A stretch of DNA of 13,395 nucleotides from CAZOKH01 sp964580315. Lineage in GTDB: Bacteria > Chloroflexota > Anaerolineae > Anaerolineales > Anaerolineaceae. The notes below the pieces were generated by a model. It saw only the letters and a program-made list of their open reading frames with translations. It did not search any database and was not told the origin of the DNA. The position numbers were made by a program, and so were the translations under genes. Below are positions 6,665-13,280 of this stretch, piece by piece. The DNA lies in NCBI GenBank assembly GCA_964580315.1, contig CAZOKH010000093.1, positions 1-13,395 of the forward strand, given 5' to 3'. How positions within the stretch are numbered: the stretch's first letter is position 1; each line of letters opens with the position of its first letter.

Positions 6665-7273
6665 TTGGCTGAACTGCAATATTTGGACACCCGCTGCCAG
6701 ATGAAAAAGGTGGCAAAAACCATGTGGGACCGCAAACTGACCAACGCCGCCGGAGGCAACTTTGCCGTGAAGGTGGATGAAGGCAAAATTTTGGTGTCGC
6801 CTTCCATGATGAGCGAGCACCACCTGTGCGAACTGGAAGTGGAAGACTTTTTGCTGATTGATTATGACGGCAAGGTGCTGGAAGGACAGGGCAAGCTGTC
6901 GCGTGAGACCGAGATGCACATCCTGCTGCTCTCCCATTTTAATTACATTAAAAGCACCATCCATGCCCACCCGCAGTACTGCATGGTGTTTGCCTCACAG
7001 GGCAAACCGATCAAGACCGTGACCGAAGCCACCTTCAAACGCGGCGAGTATTTCGGCTGCATTGAACGGGCTGACGCCTATTCTCCGCAGCTTGCCAAAA
7101 ATGTGCTTAAATATTTTGAAGAGCGCCGCGAACTGGCGGAGAAGGTCGGCATTGGCTGCATCATGCCCCAGCACGGGGTGGTGGTTTCGGGCAACAGCCT
7201 GATGGCAGCCTATAGCTGCCTGGAGCGCATGGAAACCGACGCCATCTGCAATATCTTTAAGAATTTTATCTAA
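6665..7273 (+). CDS. Class II aldolase/adducin-family protein (L-fuculose-phosphate aldolase-like)
   Basis: This 202-residue protein belongs to the zinc-dependent class II aldolase/adducin family, which includes L-fuculose-1-phosphate aldolase and ribulose-5-phosphate 4-epimerase. It probably cleaves a ketose 1-phosphate to DHAP and an aldehyde. Zinc ligands are His100 and His102 (IHAHPQY) and His170 (PQHGVVV). The acid/base glutamate is Glu81 in SRETEMH, at the same four-residue distance from the following His as in E. coli FucA. The phosphate loop is AAGGNFAV (28-35), and Ser79 and neighbours would complete it. It starts at TTG 6665, with AGGAG seven bases upstream and no better start nearby. 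It sits between two kinases, so its substrate is presumably made by one of them, most simply the FGGY kinase. Confidence 0.87.
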   Translation: MAELQYLDTRCQMKKVAKTMWDRKLTNAAGGNFAVKVDEGKILVSPSMMSEHHLCELEVEDFLLIDYDGKVLEGQGKLSRETEMHILLLSHFNYIKSTIHAHPQYCMVFASQGKPIKTVTEATFKRGEYFGCIERADAYSPQLAKNVLKYFEERRELAEKVGIGCIMPQHGVVVSGNSLMAAYSCLERMETDAICNIFKNFI

Positions 7274-7277
7274 TGTT

Positions 7278-7352
7278 CTCACCCTGCCCTCCACCACAGG
7301 GGGATGGGTTGGGAAAACTCCTTCTCCCATTGGGAGAAGGTTGGAATGAGGG
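7278..7352. repeat. REP-like palindromic repeat inside the operon
   Basis: CCTTCTCCC (7320-7328) and GGGAGAAGG (7332-7340) are perfect arms around ATT. Outer CTCACCC and ATGAGGG sequences mark the ends of a larger imperfect palindrome. Elements built from CTCACCC and a CTCCC-n-GGGAG core are common intergenic repeats in several phyla, from memory. It fills most of the 121-base gap between the aldolase and the FGGY kinase and could form a strong hairpin in the operon mRNA. Confidence 0.65.
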
Positions 7353-7394
7353 ATTACTGGGACCTGATAAACTGTCTCATTGTGCGGAGGAAGC

Positions 7395-8864
7395 ATGAAA
7401 GCACTGGCGATGGACCTGGGCGGCAGCGGTGGAAAAATCTTCCTGGGAGATTTTGACGGCAAGCGCATCTCGATGAGCGAGGTGCACCGCTTTCACAATG
7501 AACCCATTGAAGCTGCCGGGCATCTCTACTGGGAGATGATGGGCATTTACGCCAACCTGCTGGAGGGCATTCGCAAGGCGGCGCCGCAGGGCTTTGCCAG
7601 CCTGGGGGTGGATGCTTTTTGCAATGACTACGGTCTGCTGGACGCCGGCGGCAGCCTGGTGTCGCAGGTGTATATGTACCGCGACTTCCGCACCGAAGGC
7701 GTGCCCGAACGAATCGACCAATCCATTCCGCCGCGCGATCTATACCGGCGCACCGGCTGCCAGCGGGCGCGCTTCAACACCCTGGTGCAGTTGGTGGCGC
7801 AAATGAACGGCGCTGATCGCTTTATGCTGGAAAACGCTGAAACCCTGTTGTTTGTGCCTGACCTTCTTAATTACTTTTTGTGCGGCGAAAAAGCCGCCGA
7901 ATACACCATCGCTTCCGTGTCGCAGGTTTTTGACCGGCATGCCAACCAGTGGGACGCGGGCATCCTGCGCGCCTTTGGCATTCCGCCGCACCTTTTCCCG
8001 CGCTTGGTTCCATCAGCCCATCGATTGGGAACATCGCTGCCGGGTATTCAGCAGAAAACCGGCGCCAATCCTTTTGCCGTGTGCACAGTGGGGCATCACG
8101 ACACGGCTTCGGCGGTGGCGGCGGTGCCCAGCCTGGAGAAACATTTTGCTTACATCAGCAGCGGCACCTGGTCGCTGATGGGTACCGAAACCGACAACAT
8201 GATCACCAGCGATGAAGCCTATGCCTACAACTTTGCCAATGAAGGCGGGGTGGGCATGAAAAACCGTTTCCTTAAAAATATCATGGGCTTGTGGCTCATC
8301 CAGGAGTGCAAACGCCAGTATGACGCGCAGGGCATGATGCTCAGTTATGCCGAACTGGACGCCGAAGCCGAAAAGGCCGAGCCGTTCCGTTCCATCATCA
8401 ACCCCGACGATGCGCTGTTCTTCGAGCCGGGCGACATGGTGGGCAAAATTCAGCAGAAATGCCGCGCATGGAAACAGCCCCTGCCTGAGACGCCGGGGCA
8501 GATGAATCGCTGCATCAAAGAGAGCCTGGCGCTGGCTTACCGCCGCACGCTGGAGAAGATCGAAGCCGCGGCTGGCTTTACCATTCCGTATGTGCACGTC
8601 ATCGGCGGTGGGGCGCAGAGCGCGCTGCTCAACCGTTTCGCCGCCTCGGCCATGAACCGCCCGGTGCTGGCAGGGCCCATTGAGGCTGCCGCGGCCGGCA
8701 ACCTGTGCGCGCAGTTCATGGCAGCCGGTGAACTGGGCAGTTTGAGCGATGCGCGCCGCGTGGTGCGCGATTCGTTTGAGATTGTAGAATTTTTGCCAGA
8801 AAATCTGTCAGCCTGGGATGAGGCTTACGGCAGGTTTCTGCAAATTGTAGGCAATAATGACTGA
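7395..8864 (+). CDS. Rhamnulokinase-like FGGY carbohydrate kinase
   Basis: The 489-residue product has the length and motifs of RhaB-type FGGY kinases, which phosphorylate a ketose such as L-rhamnulose or L-fuculose at C1. MDLGGSGGKIFLG (6-18) is the first phosphate loop, MYRDFRTEG (94-102) lies in the sugar site, and VGHHDTASAVAAVP (232-245) holds the catalytic Asp236. FAYISSGTWSLMGTE (251-265) is highly typical of rhamnulokinases, and IGGGAQS with LAGPIEAAAAGN forms the C-terminal nucleotide site. The usual DTWGVDYGLLD segment reads DAFCNDYGLLD (73-83), so the sugar may not be L-rhamnulose. Start at ATG 7395, with GGAGG four bases upstream; a GTG-like start at 7380 would add five non-homologous residues across the ribosome site. 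It is the last gene of the rightward operon, followed by a terminator at 8976-9005. Confidence 0.9.
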   Translation: MKALAMDLGGSGGKIFLGDFDGKRISMSEVHRFHNEPIEAAGHLYWEMMGIYANLLEGIRKAAPQGFASLGVDAFCNDYGLLDAGGSLVSQVYMYRDFRTEGVPERIDQSIPPRDLYRRTGCQRARFNTLVQLVAQMNGADRFMLENAETLLFVPDLLNYFLCGEKAAEYTIASVSQVFDRHANQWDAGILRAFGIPPHLFPRLVPSAHRLGTSLPGIQQKTGANPFAVCTVGHHDTASAVAAVPSLEKHFAYISSGTWSLMGTETDNMITSDEAYAYNFANEGGVGMKNRFLKNIMGLWLIQECKRQYDAQGMMLSYAELDAEAEKAEPFRSIINPDDALFFEPGDMVGKIQQKCRAWKQPLPETPGQMNRCIKESLALAYRRTLEKIEAAAGFTIPYVHVIGGGAQSALLNRFAASAMNRPVLAGPIEAAAAGNLCAQFMAAGELGSLSDARRVVRDSFEIVEFLPENLSAWDEAYGRFLQIVGNND

Positions 8865-8885
8865 TCCATGCCTGACGAAGTTATT

Positions 8886-8913
8886 ACTGCGAAAGACGCC
8901 AAGGACGCCAAGG
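8886..8913. repeat. GACGCCAAG tandem repeat element
   Basis: GACGCCAAG occurs twice in immediate succession (8895-8903 and 8904-8912), preceded by ACTGCGAAA. This matches the look of the widespread intergenic repeat built from degenerate ACGCCAAG or ACGCAAAG units, an identification from memory. Confidence 0.45.
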
Positions 8914-8975
8914 TTTTAAAGAACAGTATTTCAATACATTATCGAATTATTCGAAGAATCTAAGTATCTAAAAAT

Positions 8976-9005
8976 AAACCGCCCTGGGAAACAGGGCGGT
9001 TTTTT
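8976..9005 (+). terminator. Intrinsic terminator of the rightward kinase operon
   Basis: AAACCGCCCTG (8976-8986), loop GGAAA, and CAGGGCGGTTT (8992-9002) form a perfect 11-bp stem that runs into a T-tract (9000-9005) on the plus strand. It lies 111 bases after the FGGY kinase stop and is the first strong terminator downstream of the deoR-type operon. Confidence 0.9.
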
Positions 9006-9108
9006 GTAAGCCTGAATAATGAGATGGCAGTATTCCTGTATTTTTTTTTTAGCATTGCTTAGCGGTTCGATAAAAAATTGTTAGTGACCTTCAGCGCACC
9101 AAAACTAC

Positions 9109-9182
9109 TTTGTCATGTCGAGCAGAGCGAGACATCTTAGCCATGATCGAAAAGACCTCTCGCTATCGCTCGAGGTGGCAAA
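9109..9182. repeat. Imperfect inverted repeat, TCGAGC...GCTCGA type
   Basis: TTTGTCATGTCGAGC at the left end and, on the other strand, TTTGCCACCTCGAGC at the right end form arms with three mismatches. The next inner segments (AGAGCGAGACATCTT against AGCGAGAGGTCTT) also nearly pair. The layout resembles the common intergenic repeat in which CGAGCGGAGCGAGACATC-like arms face each other, perhaps a small non-autonomous mobile element. Confidence 0.6.
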
Positions 9183-9234
9183 CATCCGCGGGTATGCAGG
9201 TGCAAACCTTGCGCCCCTATGAAAATAATCATTG

Positions 9235-9303
9235 CAGGTCGGTGTGACCCACCCCACCCGGCCTGCGGCCACCCTCCCCATTTTTCCAAAAAAATAGGGA
9301 GGG
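9235..9303. repeat. GC-rich repeat with CCCTCCCC/GGGAGGG hairpin
   Basis: A run of CCCACC-like and GGCCTGCGGCC sequence leads into CCCTCCCC (9272-9279), which pairs with GGGAGGG (9297-9303). ATTTTT and AAAAAT pair inside, forming a near-continuous hairpin. The sequence before the hairpin looks like the outer part of a dispersed repeat; the outer limits are approximate. Confidence 0.45.
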
Positions 9304-9345
9304 ATTTGTGAGATGCAAGGATTGCCAGTTTTTTTGAAATTCTGA

Positions 9346-9374
9346 TAAAAAACGCCCCGTTTGGCGGGGCGTTT
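9346..9374 (-). terminator. Intrinsic terminator of the channel gene
   Basis: AAACGCCCCG (9350-9359), loop TTTGG, and CGGGGCGTTT (9365-9374) make a perfect 10-bp stem. On the minus strand it is followed by TTTTAT, giving a proper T-run, so it should end transcription of the leftward channel gene. The plus side has a short TTT only, so weak bidirectional activity is possible. Confidence 0.8.
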
Positions 9375-9421
9375 GCGTTGATTATTCTGGATACTCAACG
9401 TAAGTTCCATTAATAATTCTT

Positions 9422-9475
9422 TTGTAGGGTGTGCCCTGGCGCACCATTTTTGGTGTGTTGAAGCACATCCTACAA
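9422..9475. repeat. TTGTAGG-bounded palindromic repeat
   Basis: TTGTAGGGTGTGC (9422-9434) and GCACATCCTACAA (9463-9475) pair with one mismatch. GCGCACCA and TGGTGTGT pair inside around a short T-rich loop. This has the build of small dispersed palindromic repeats with GTAGG ends that are found between genes in several phyla. It lies between the channel gene stop and the channel terminator, so it is probably transcribed. Confidence 0.55.
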
Positions 9476-9513
9476 TTTGATTTAATTAATACTATGCTTC
9501 CTTAGCGGTTCTT

Positions 9514-11418
9514 TTATGATTCAGCCAGCACGATGATGCGGTCTTTCTCGCCAAAGGTCACTTTGTGCGACTTGGCAGGATTGGTGTGCACACCGTACTG
9601 CAGATCGGGGTTGCCCGTTTCAGCCGCCAGGTGGTAACCAAAGGCTGTCTCGCCGCGGCGGCGGGCTGATTCGGTGACCGTGTAGAAGTCAACCGGCTCT
9701 CCCGGTTTCACATACATGCCGGCGGGTTTCAGGTACACCTCGGAACCTTCGGGGTCGAAGAAATCGGTGAACACCGCGTTGAGCTGTTTGTTTTCAGAAA
9801 CCTGGCTGAGCAGCAGGCTGACCAGGCGGCCGCTGACCACAAAATCATCGGCGCGGGTCACTTCAGCCAGCTTACGGTTGCGCACATCCATCATCTCGCT
9901 GACCACCGAGCATTTGTAGCCGTGTTTGTCGATCATATCGCGCAGGTGCAGCAGGGTGATCAGGGTGCGGGCGTCAGCCTGGTGGGCATCCATCACATCG
10001 GAGTAGCACAAAAGAATGACATGATCGGCGTTGGCCAGGTCGAGCGAATCGAGCAGGCGGCGTTCAGTGGTGTCGCCGCGTTGAGATTTGATATCCTGGT
10101 TATGGATGAAATCCGCCACTTTTTCCAGGTCGGTTTCGACATCATCATCCAAATCTGCCACCACCAGGGCTTTGGAACCGGGCGCCACATATTGATCCAA
10201 CTCGCGCAAAATGGCAGCGCCGCGCCAGTTCCATCCCAGGATGATGGTGTTTTCGGGTTTTTGTTCGGGCGCTTTGCCTGTGCAAATTGCGGCGTCATCC
10301 ACTTTGCCCGCCCCGGCGGGGTTGAGGATGATTTTGTCATCATCTTCTGACACCAACACCAAATGATCGCCATTTTCAATGCGGGTATCCATGGGCGGGT
10401 TAAGGGCGGGCGCGCCGCCTTTTTTGCAAATGCCCAGCACAGCGTTCTTTTCGTAGCACAGCAGCGCTTCGCCAAAGGTTTTGCCCGCCAGGGGTGAGGC
10501 GTCGGCAAAGTAGATTTCATCGCCGCCGAAGTCGAGCATTTCCGTATAGACCACCGACAGGCCGGACTGGCGGCAGGTTTGCGCAATGATGCGCGCCACC
10601 AGGTCGCTGACCACCACCCATTCCACCTCGTCTTTGCCCACCAGTTTGGCCACATCCAGGTTCTTGGTGTCGCGCAGTTCGGCCACAATGTGGTAGGGCT
10701 GCTCGCGCCGGCCGGGGAACTTGGTGATGGCCAGCGCGGTTTTAATCACTTCTGAATCGGGCTCATCGGTTTCGGGTGACAGCACGATGATGGATTTGGC
10801 CGTGTTGAGGTTGACGATGGCCAGATCGGCCATTTCCATGGGGCTGCCGCTGCGGCACACAATGCGGGTGCGCCCGGTGTCTTCAATTTTGGCCTGAATG
10901 GCCTCTTCCATCTCCACTTTGTCTTTGTCGCCCATGATGACGATGCAGGAAGACGGCAGGCTCTGGTTGGCCAGCACCAGTTCGGGGATGATGGTGAACA
11001 CCTGCTCGGACCAGCCCAGGATAATGGTGTGTCCATTTTCAATCACGCGCGAGCGGCCTTTGCGCAGTTCTTCCAGCTTGCTTTCCAGGCCGCTGGTCAG
11101 CACACCGATGAAGGCGCTGATGACGAAGATGCCGCCAAAAGTGACCCCCAGCATCACAATGCGGAAGCCCCAGCCGGTGTCTCCGCCCATGGTGCCCGAG
11201 TCCAGCGTGCGCATCAGGCTTCCCCAGGCGGCTTCAATGAAACTGATCGATGTTTCACCTTCCTGGGTGATTTGTCCCGCGGTCAGGATGAGCGCCGCGA
11301 TCAGGATGATGCCCAGCGACAAAAGACCCAGTGCCGCTACCTGTGCAATGGGTCCTTTGGAGAATAAATCATCGATTTTGTATTTCAAACGGTCGTTCCA
11401 TTTAATATCAGGCTGCAT
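9514..11418 (-). CDS. CASTOR/POLLUX-type ion channel with two RCK (TrkA-N) domains
   Basis: This membrane protein of 634 residues resembles bacterial relatives of the plant channels CASTOR and POLLUX (DMI1). Numbering from the first of two consecutive ATGs, one transmembrane helix spans about 25-49 (IAQVAALGLLSLGIILIAAL) and a pore region lies at about 58-84 with filter-like LDSGTMGGDTG. A second helix spans about 86-111. The first RCK domain starts at ENGHTIILGWSEQ (128-140) and a second at NTIILGWNWRG (about 392). The C-terminal stretch with YVKPGEPVDFYTVTESARRRGE is typical of this channel family. No TVGYG potassium filter is present, and the ion is unknown; plant members conduct K+ or Ca2+. 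I chose the second ATG (11416-11418) because GGAGG lies five bases upstream of it, against only two bases for the first (11419-11421). It appears monocistronic, with its own promoter and terminator. Confidence 0.88.
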   Translation of the reverse strand: MQPDIKWNDRLKYKIDDLFSKGPIAQVAALGLLSLGIILIAALILTAGQITQEGETSISFIEAAWGSLMRTLDSGTMGGDTGWGFRIVMLGVTFGGIFVISAFIGVLTSGLESKLEELRKGRSRVIENGHTIILGWSEQVFTIIPELVLANQSLPSSCIVIMGDKDKVEMEEAIQAKIEDTGRTRIVCRSGSPMEMADLAIVNLNTAKSIIVLSPETDEPDSEVIKTALAITKFPGRREQPYHIVAELRDTKNLDVAKLVGKDEVEWVVVSDLVARIIAQTCRQSGLSVVYTEMLDFGGDEIYFADASPLAGKTFGEALLCYEKNAVLGICKKGGAPALNPPMDTRIENGDHLVLVSEDDDKIILNPAGAGKVDDAAICTGKAPEQKPENTIILGWNWRGAAILRELDQYVAPGSKALVVADLDDDVETDLEKVADFIHNQDIKSQRGDTTERRLLDSLDLANADHVILLCYSDVMDAHQADARTLITLLHLRDMIDKHGYKCSVVSEMMDVRNRKLAEVTRADDFVVSGRLVSLLLSQVSENKQLNAVFTDFFDPEGSEVYLKPAGMYVKPGEPVDFYTVTESARRRGETAFGYHLAAETGNPDLQYGVHTNPAKSHKVTFGEKDRIIVLAES

Positions 11419-11464
11419 CATTTCCTCCGGTTAAGAAAAAAGAATAAGTTCAAACTGACCCACT

Positions 11465-11493
11465 ATTTTACCGCAGCACGCAGCCATTCTGAA
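11465..11493 (-). promoter_or_regulatory. Predicted promoter of the channel gene
   Basis: On the minus strand TAAAAT (11465-11470) lies 17 bases from TTCAGA (11488-11493), a five-of-six and four-of-six match to sigma-70 boxes. The start of transcription would fall near 11458, about 40 bases ahead of the start codon. Confidence 0.45.
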
Positions 11494-11512
11494 AAAATTT
11501 TAAGTGCTGCGG
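11471..11512. repeat. CCGCAGCAC inverted repeat around the channel promoter
   Basis: CCGCAGCAC (11471-11479) and GTGCTGCGG (11504-11512) are exact reverse complements 24 bases apart. One arm lies between the predicted -10 and -35 boxes of the channel gene and the other just upstream of the -35. It could be a regulator binding site. Equally it could be a hairpin after the methyltransferase remnant that ends at 11520, although no T-run follows the stem. Confidence 0.45.
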
Positions 11513-11519
11513 GCGCTGT

Positions 11520-11747
11520 TCAGTGCGTTTCAGGCGAAGGGTCGGGAGACTCCGGGAACGTAATCCAGTCAATATCCGGTGTGCCGGCGAAACGTTTGGC
11601 CATCACTTCCATCGACTGGGGATTGTTATCCACCAGGATGAAGCGCCGCCCGTGCTGCAAAGCCACCGCGCCCAGGGTGCCGCTGCCGGCGAAGAAATCC
11701 ATCACCAGGTCGCCGGGGTTGGAGGATGCCATGAGGCCAAAAAGCAT
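11520..11747 (-). pseudogene. C-terminal remnant of a DNA methyltransferase
   Basis: This frame encodes only the end of a beta-class DNA methyltransferase: residues 1-75 contain motif I, DFFAGSGTLG, and then RRFILVDNNP, VMAKRF and a short tail. The parts that normally come before, including the catalytic DPPY/F motif and the target-recognition region, are absent, so the product should be inactive. The frame stays open upstream to a stop at 11790-11792, but those residues (YRITKYN and so on) look like translated spacer. The fragment is GC-rich like the core, and similarity stops where AT-rich sequence begins near 11745-11755, so it appears truncated by insertion or rearrangement. It is clearly homologous to residues 237-290 of the plus-strand methyltransferase beginning at 11830, but points the other way. 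Confidence 0.75.
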
Positions 11748-11761
11748 AGTAGAATTGTTAC

Positions 11762-11791
11762 TTGATCTGTTATACTTAGTTATTCTATATT
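11762..11791 (+). promoter_or_regulatory. Predicted promoter of the methyltransferase module
   Basis: TTGATC (11762-11767) and TATATT (11786-11791) are separated by 18 bases in AT-rich sequence just inside the composition break. Transcription would begin near 11798, about 30 bases before the GTG at 11830. The surrounding sequence is AT-rich enough that chance matches are likely. Confidence 0.4.
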
Positions 11792-11829
11792 AGAATTAAT
11801 GTTCGGTTTCTAATCTCAATAAGAAAGAA

Positions 11830-13266
11830 GTGGAAAGTATAAATCTGGTGACTGACGAATTAAAAGGTCAGATTTTTTTCGATGATAATATTAATGTTCT
11901 CAAACAACTTGAGGATAATTCAATTGATTTAATTTACATTGATCCACCATTTAATACTGGAAAAAAACAATCTCGTACTCAAATTCGAACAGTGAAAACT
12001 GAAAATGGGGATAGAAGGGGTTTTAAGGGAAACCTGTACGAAACTGTAAATCTAGGTACAAAAGAATACGATGATGATTACGGTGAATTTTTTATTGAAG
12101 AATTTATAAAGCCTCGATTACTTGAAGCTTATAGAATTCTTGCTGATCATGGGAGTTTGTATTTTCATATTGATTATCGGGAAGTTCATTATTGCAAAAT
12201 ATTACTAGATGAAGTATTTGGTAGGGAATGTTTTCTAAATGAAATAATTTGGGCATATGATTATGGCGCAAAGGCAAAAACTAGGTGGCCTGCTAAACAC
12301 GATAACATTTTGGTGTATGTAAAAAACCCTAATAATTACATTTTTAACTCACACAATATTGATCGGGAACCATACATGGCACCAGGATTGGTTGGGCCAG
12401 AAAAGGCTGAAAGAGGAAAATTGCCAACGGATACTTGGTGGCATACAATTGTTGGAACGAATAGCAAAGAACGTACAGGGTATCCTACTCAGAAACCTTT
12501 GGGTGTAATAAATAGGATTATTCAAGCATCTTCTCTTCCTGACCAAGTCGTATTGGATTTTTTTGCTGGGAGTGGGACAGTAGGAGAAAGTTGTATAAAA
12601 TTTGGTAGGAAATTTATTTTAGTTGACAATAATCCCATAGCGTTAGAAGTTATGGCAAAAAGATTCCCCAAAAATTTAGAAATAGAATGGATTGGTTTTG
12701 ATCCTTCTCCTTTTCAATCTGATGATGTAAAAATTACATCAGTGGAAGTGAATAAGCCTGATTTTGAAATGCTTGCTTCTTTGGCAATGTATATTAGAAA
12801 TGATTTAGAAGAACAGAATGAAGTATGGGAAGGCAGTCCTTTTGGTTGGGTTACACAATTACCTGCTGCGAAAAAAGGGAAATTAGGAAGAAATTTGATT
12901 GCATCTTGGTGTGTTGCAAAAGGATTAACTATTAGTTATCCTAATGATAAAAAGGCGAATCTTATAATAAATAATTATAGAATCGCAACAAAATTTTCTA
13001 CGCTCTGGTCTGAAGGAAATTATACTTTTCAGCAAATTCGAAATGACGGCTATGATTACTTAATATGTTTAGGTATATCTCCAAATGAATCACATTGTTG
13101 GATCTTTGATCGCGATTATATTATTGAAAAAGCAAAACCCCAGCATAAAGGATCAGATTTTTTCTTTTCAATTAATCCTGAAAATCCTCCTGAATGGGCT
13201 TATATTGGGGGAGGTAGATTAGATGAAGTATATAGCATATTGAAACACTTAAAGAAAAAAGTATAA
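11830..13266 (+). CDS. Beta-class DNA methyltransferase with C-terminal nuclease-like domain
   Basis: The N-terminal 290 residues form a beta-class N6-adenine/N4-cytosine DNA methyltransferase: catalytic motif IV IDPPFNTG at 37-44 precedes SAM-binding motif I DFFAGSGTVG at 243-252, with the target-recognition segment between. FILVDNNP (262-269) and YPTQKPL (218-224) are also typical. Residues 309-478 form an extra domain (PDFEMLASLAMYIRND, then GKLGRNLIASWC, KKANLIINNYRIATKFSTLW, and QQIRNDGYDYLICLGISP) that I read as PD-(D/E)xK restriction-endonuclease-like. That is inference, and the position expected to be Glu is Ala386 in ATK. The start is GTG at 11830 with AAGAAAG very close upstream; GTG at 11848 is an alternative. 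Base composition is far more AT-rich than the core genes, which indicates transfer. The next gene, 14 bases on, starts with a copy of the extra domain. Confidence 0.85.
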   Translation: MESINLVTDELKGQIFFDDNINVLKQLEDNSIDLIYIDPPFNTGKKQSRTQIRTVKTENGDRRGFKGNLYETVNLGTKEYDDDYGEFFIEEFIKPRLLEAYRILADHGSLYFHIDYREVHYCKILLDEVFGRECFLNEIIWAYDYGAKAKTRWPAKHDNILVYVKNPNNYIFNSHNIDREPYMAPGLVGPEKAERGKLPTDTWWHTIVGTNSKERTGYPTQKPLGVINRIIQASSLPDQVVLDFFAGSGTVGESCIKFGRKFILVDNNPIALEVMAKRFPKNLEIEWIGFDPSPFQSDDVKITSVEVNKPDFEMLASLAMYIRNDLEEQNEVWEGSPFGWVTQLPAAKKGKLGRNLIASWCVAKGLTISYPNDKKANLIINNYRIATKFSTLWSEGNYTFQQIRNDGYDYLICLGISPNESHCWIFDRDYIIEKAKPQHKGSDFFFSINPENPPEWAYIGGGRLDEVYSILKHLKKKV

Positions 13267-13280
13267 AGATCTAAAAAATT

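Larger units (their letters stand above)
8865..9513. other. Gene-free spacer packed with repeats and two terminators
   Basis: This 649-base stretch between the convergent ends of the kinase and channel genes contains no credible coding frame. In order it holds a tandem GACGCCAAG repeat (8895-8913), the kinase operon terminator (8976-9005), an imperfect inverted repeat (9109-9182), and a CCCTCCCC/GGGAGGG element (about 9235-9303). The channel gene terminator (9346-9374) and a TTGTAGG-bounded palindrome (9422-9475) complete it. Confidence 0.7.

Noticed and set aside
8013..8597. A 194-codon minus-strand frame inside the FGGY kinase
   Set aside because: It lies wholly within a gene with complete kinase motifs and has no ribosome site or recognisable domain.
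8895..8913. CRISPR or longer tandem array
   Set aside because: Only two 9-base units occur, with no spacers and no regular spacing; no CRISPR array was seen elsewhere in the window.
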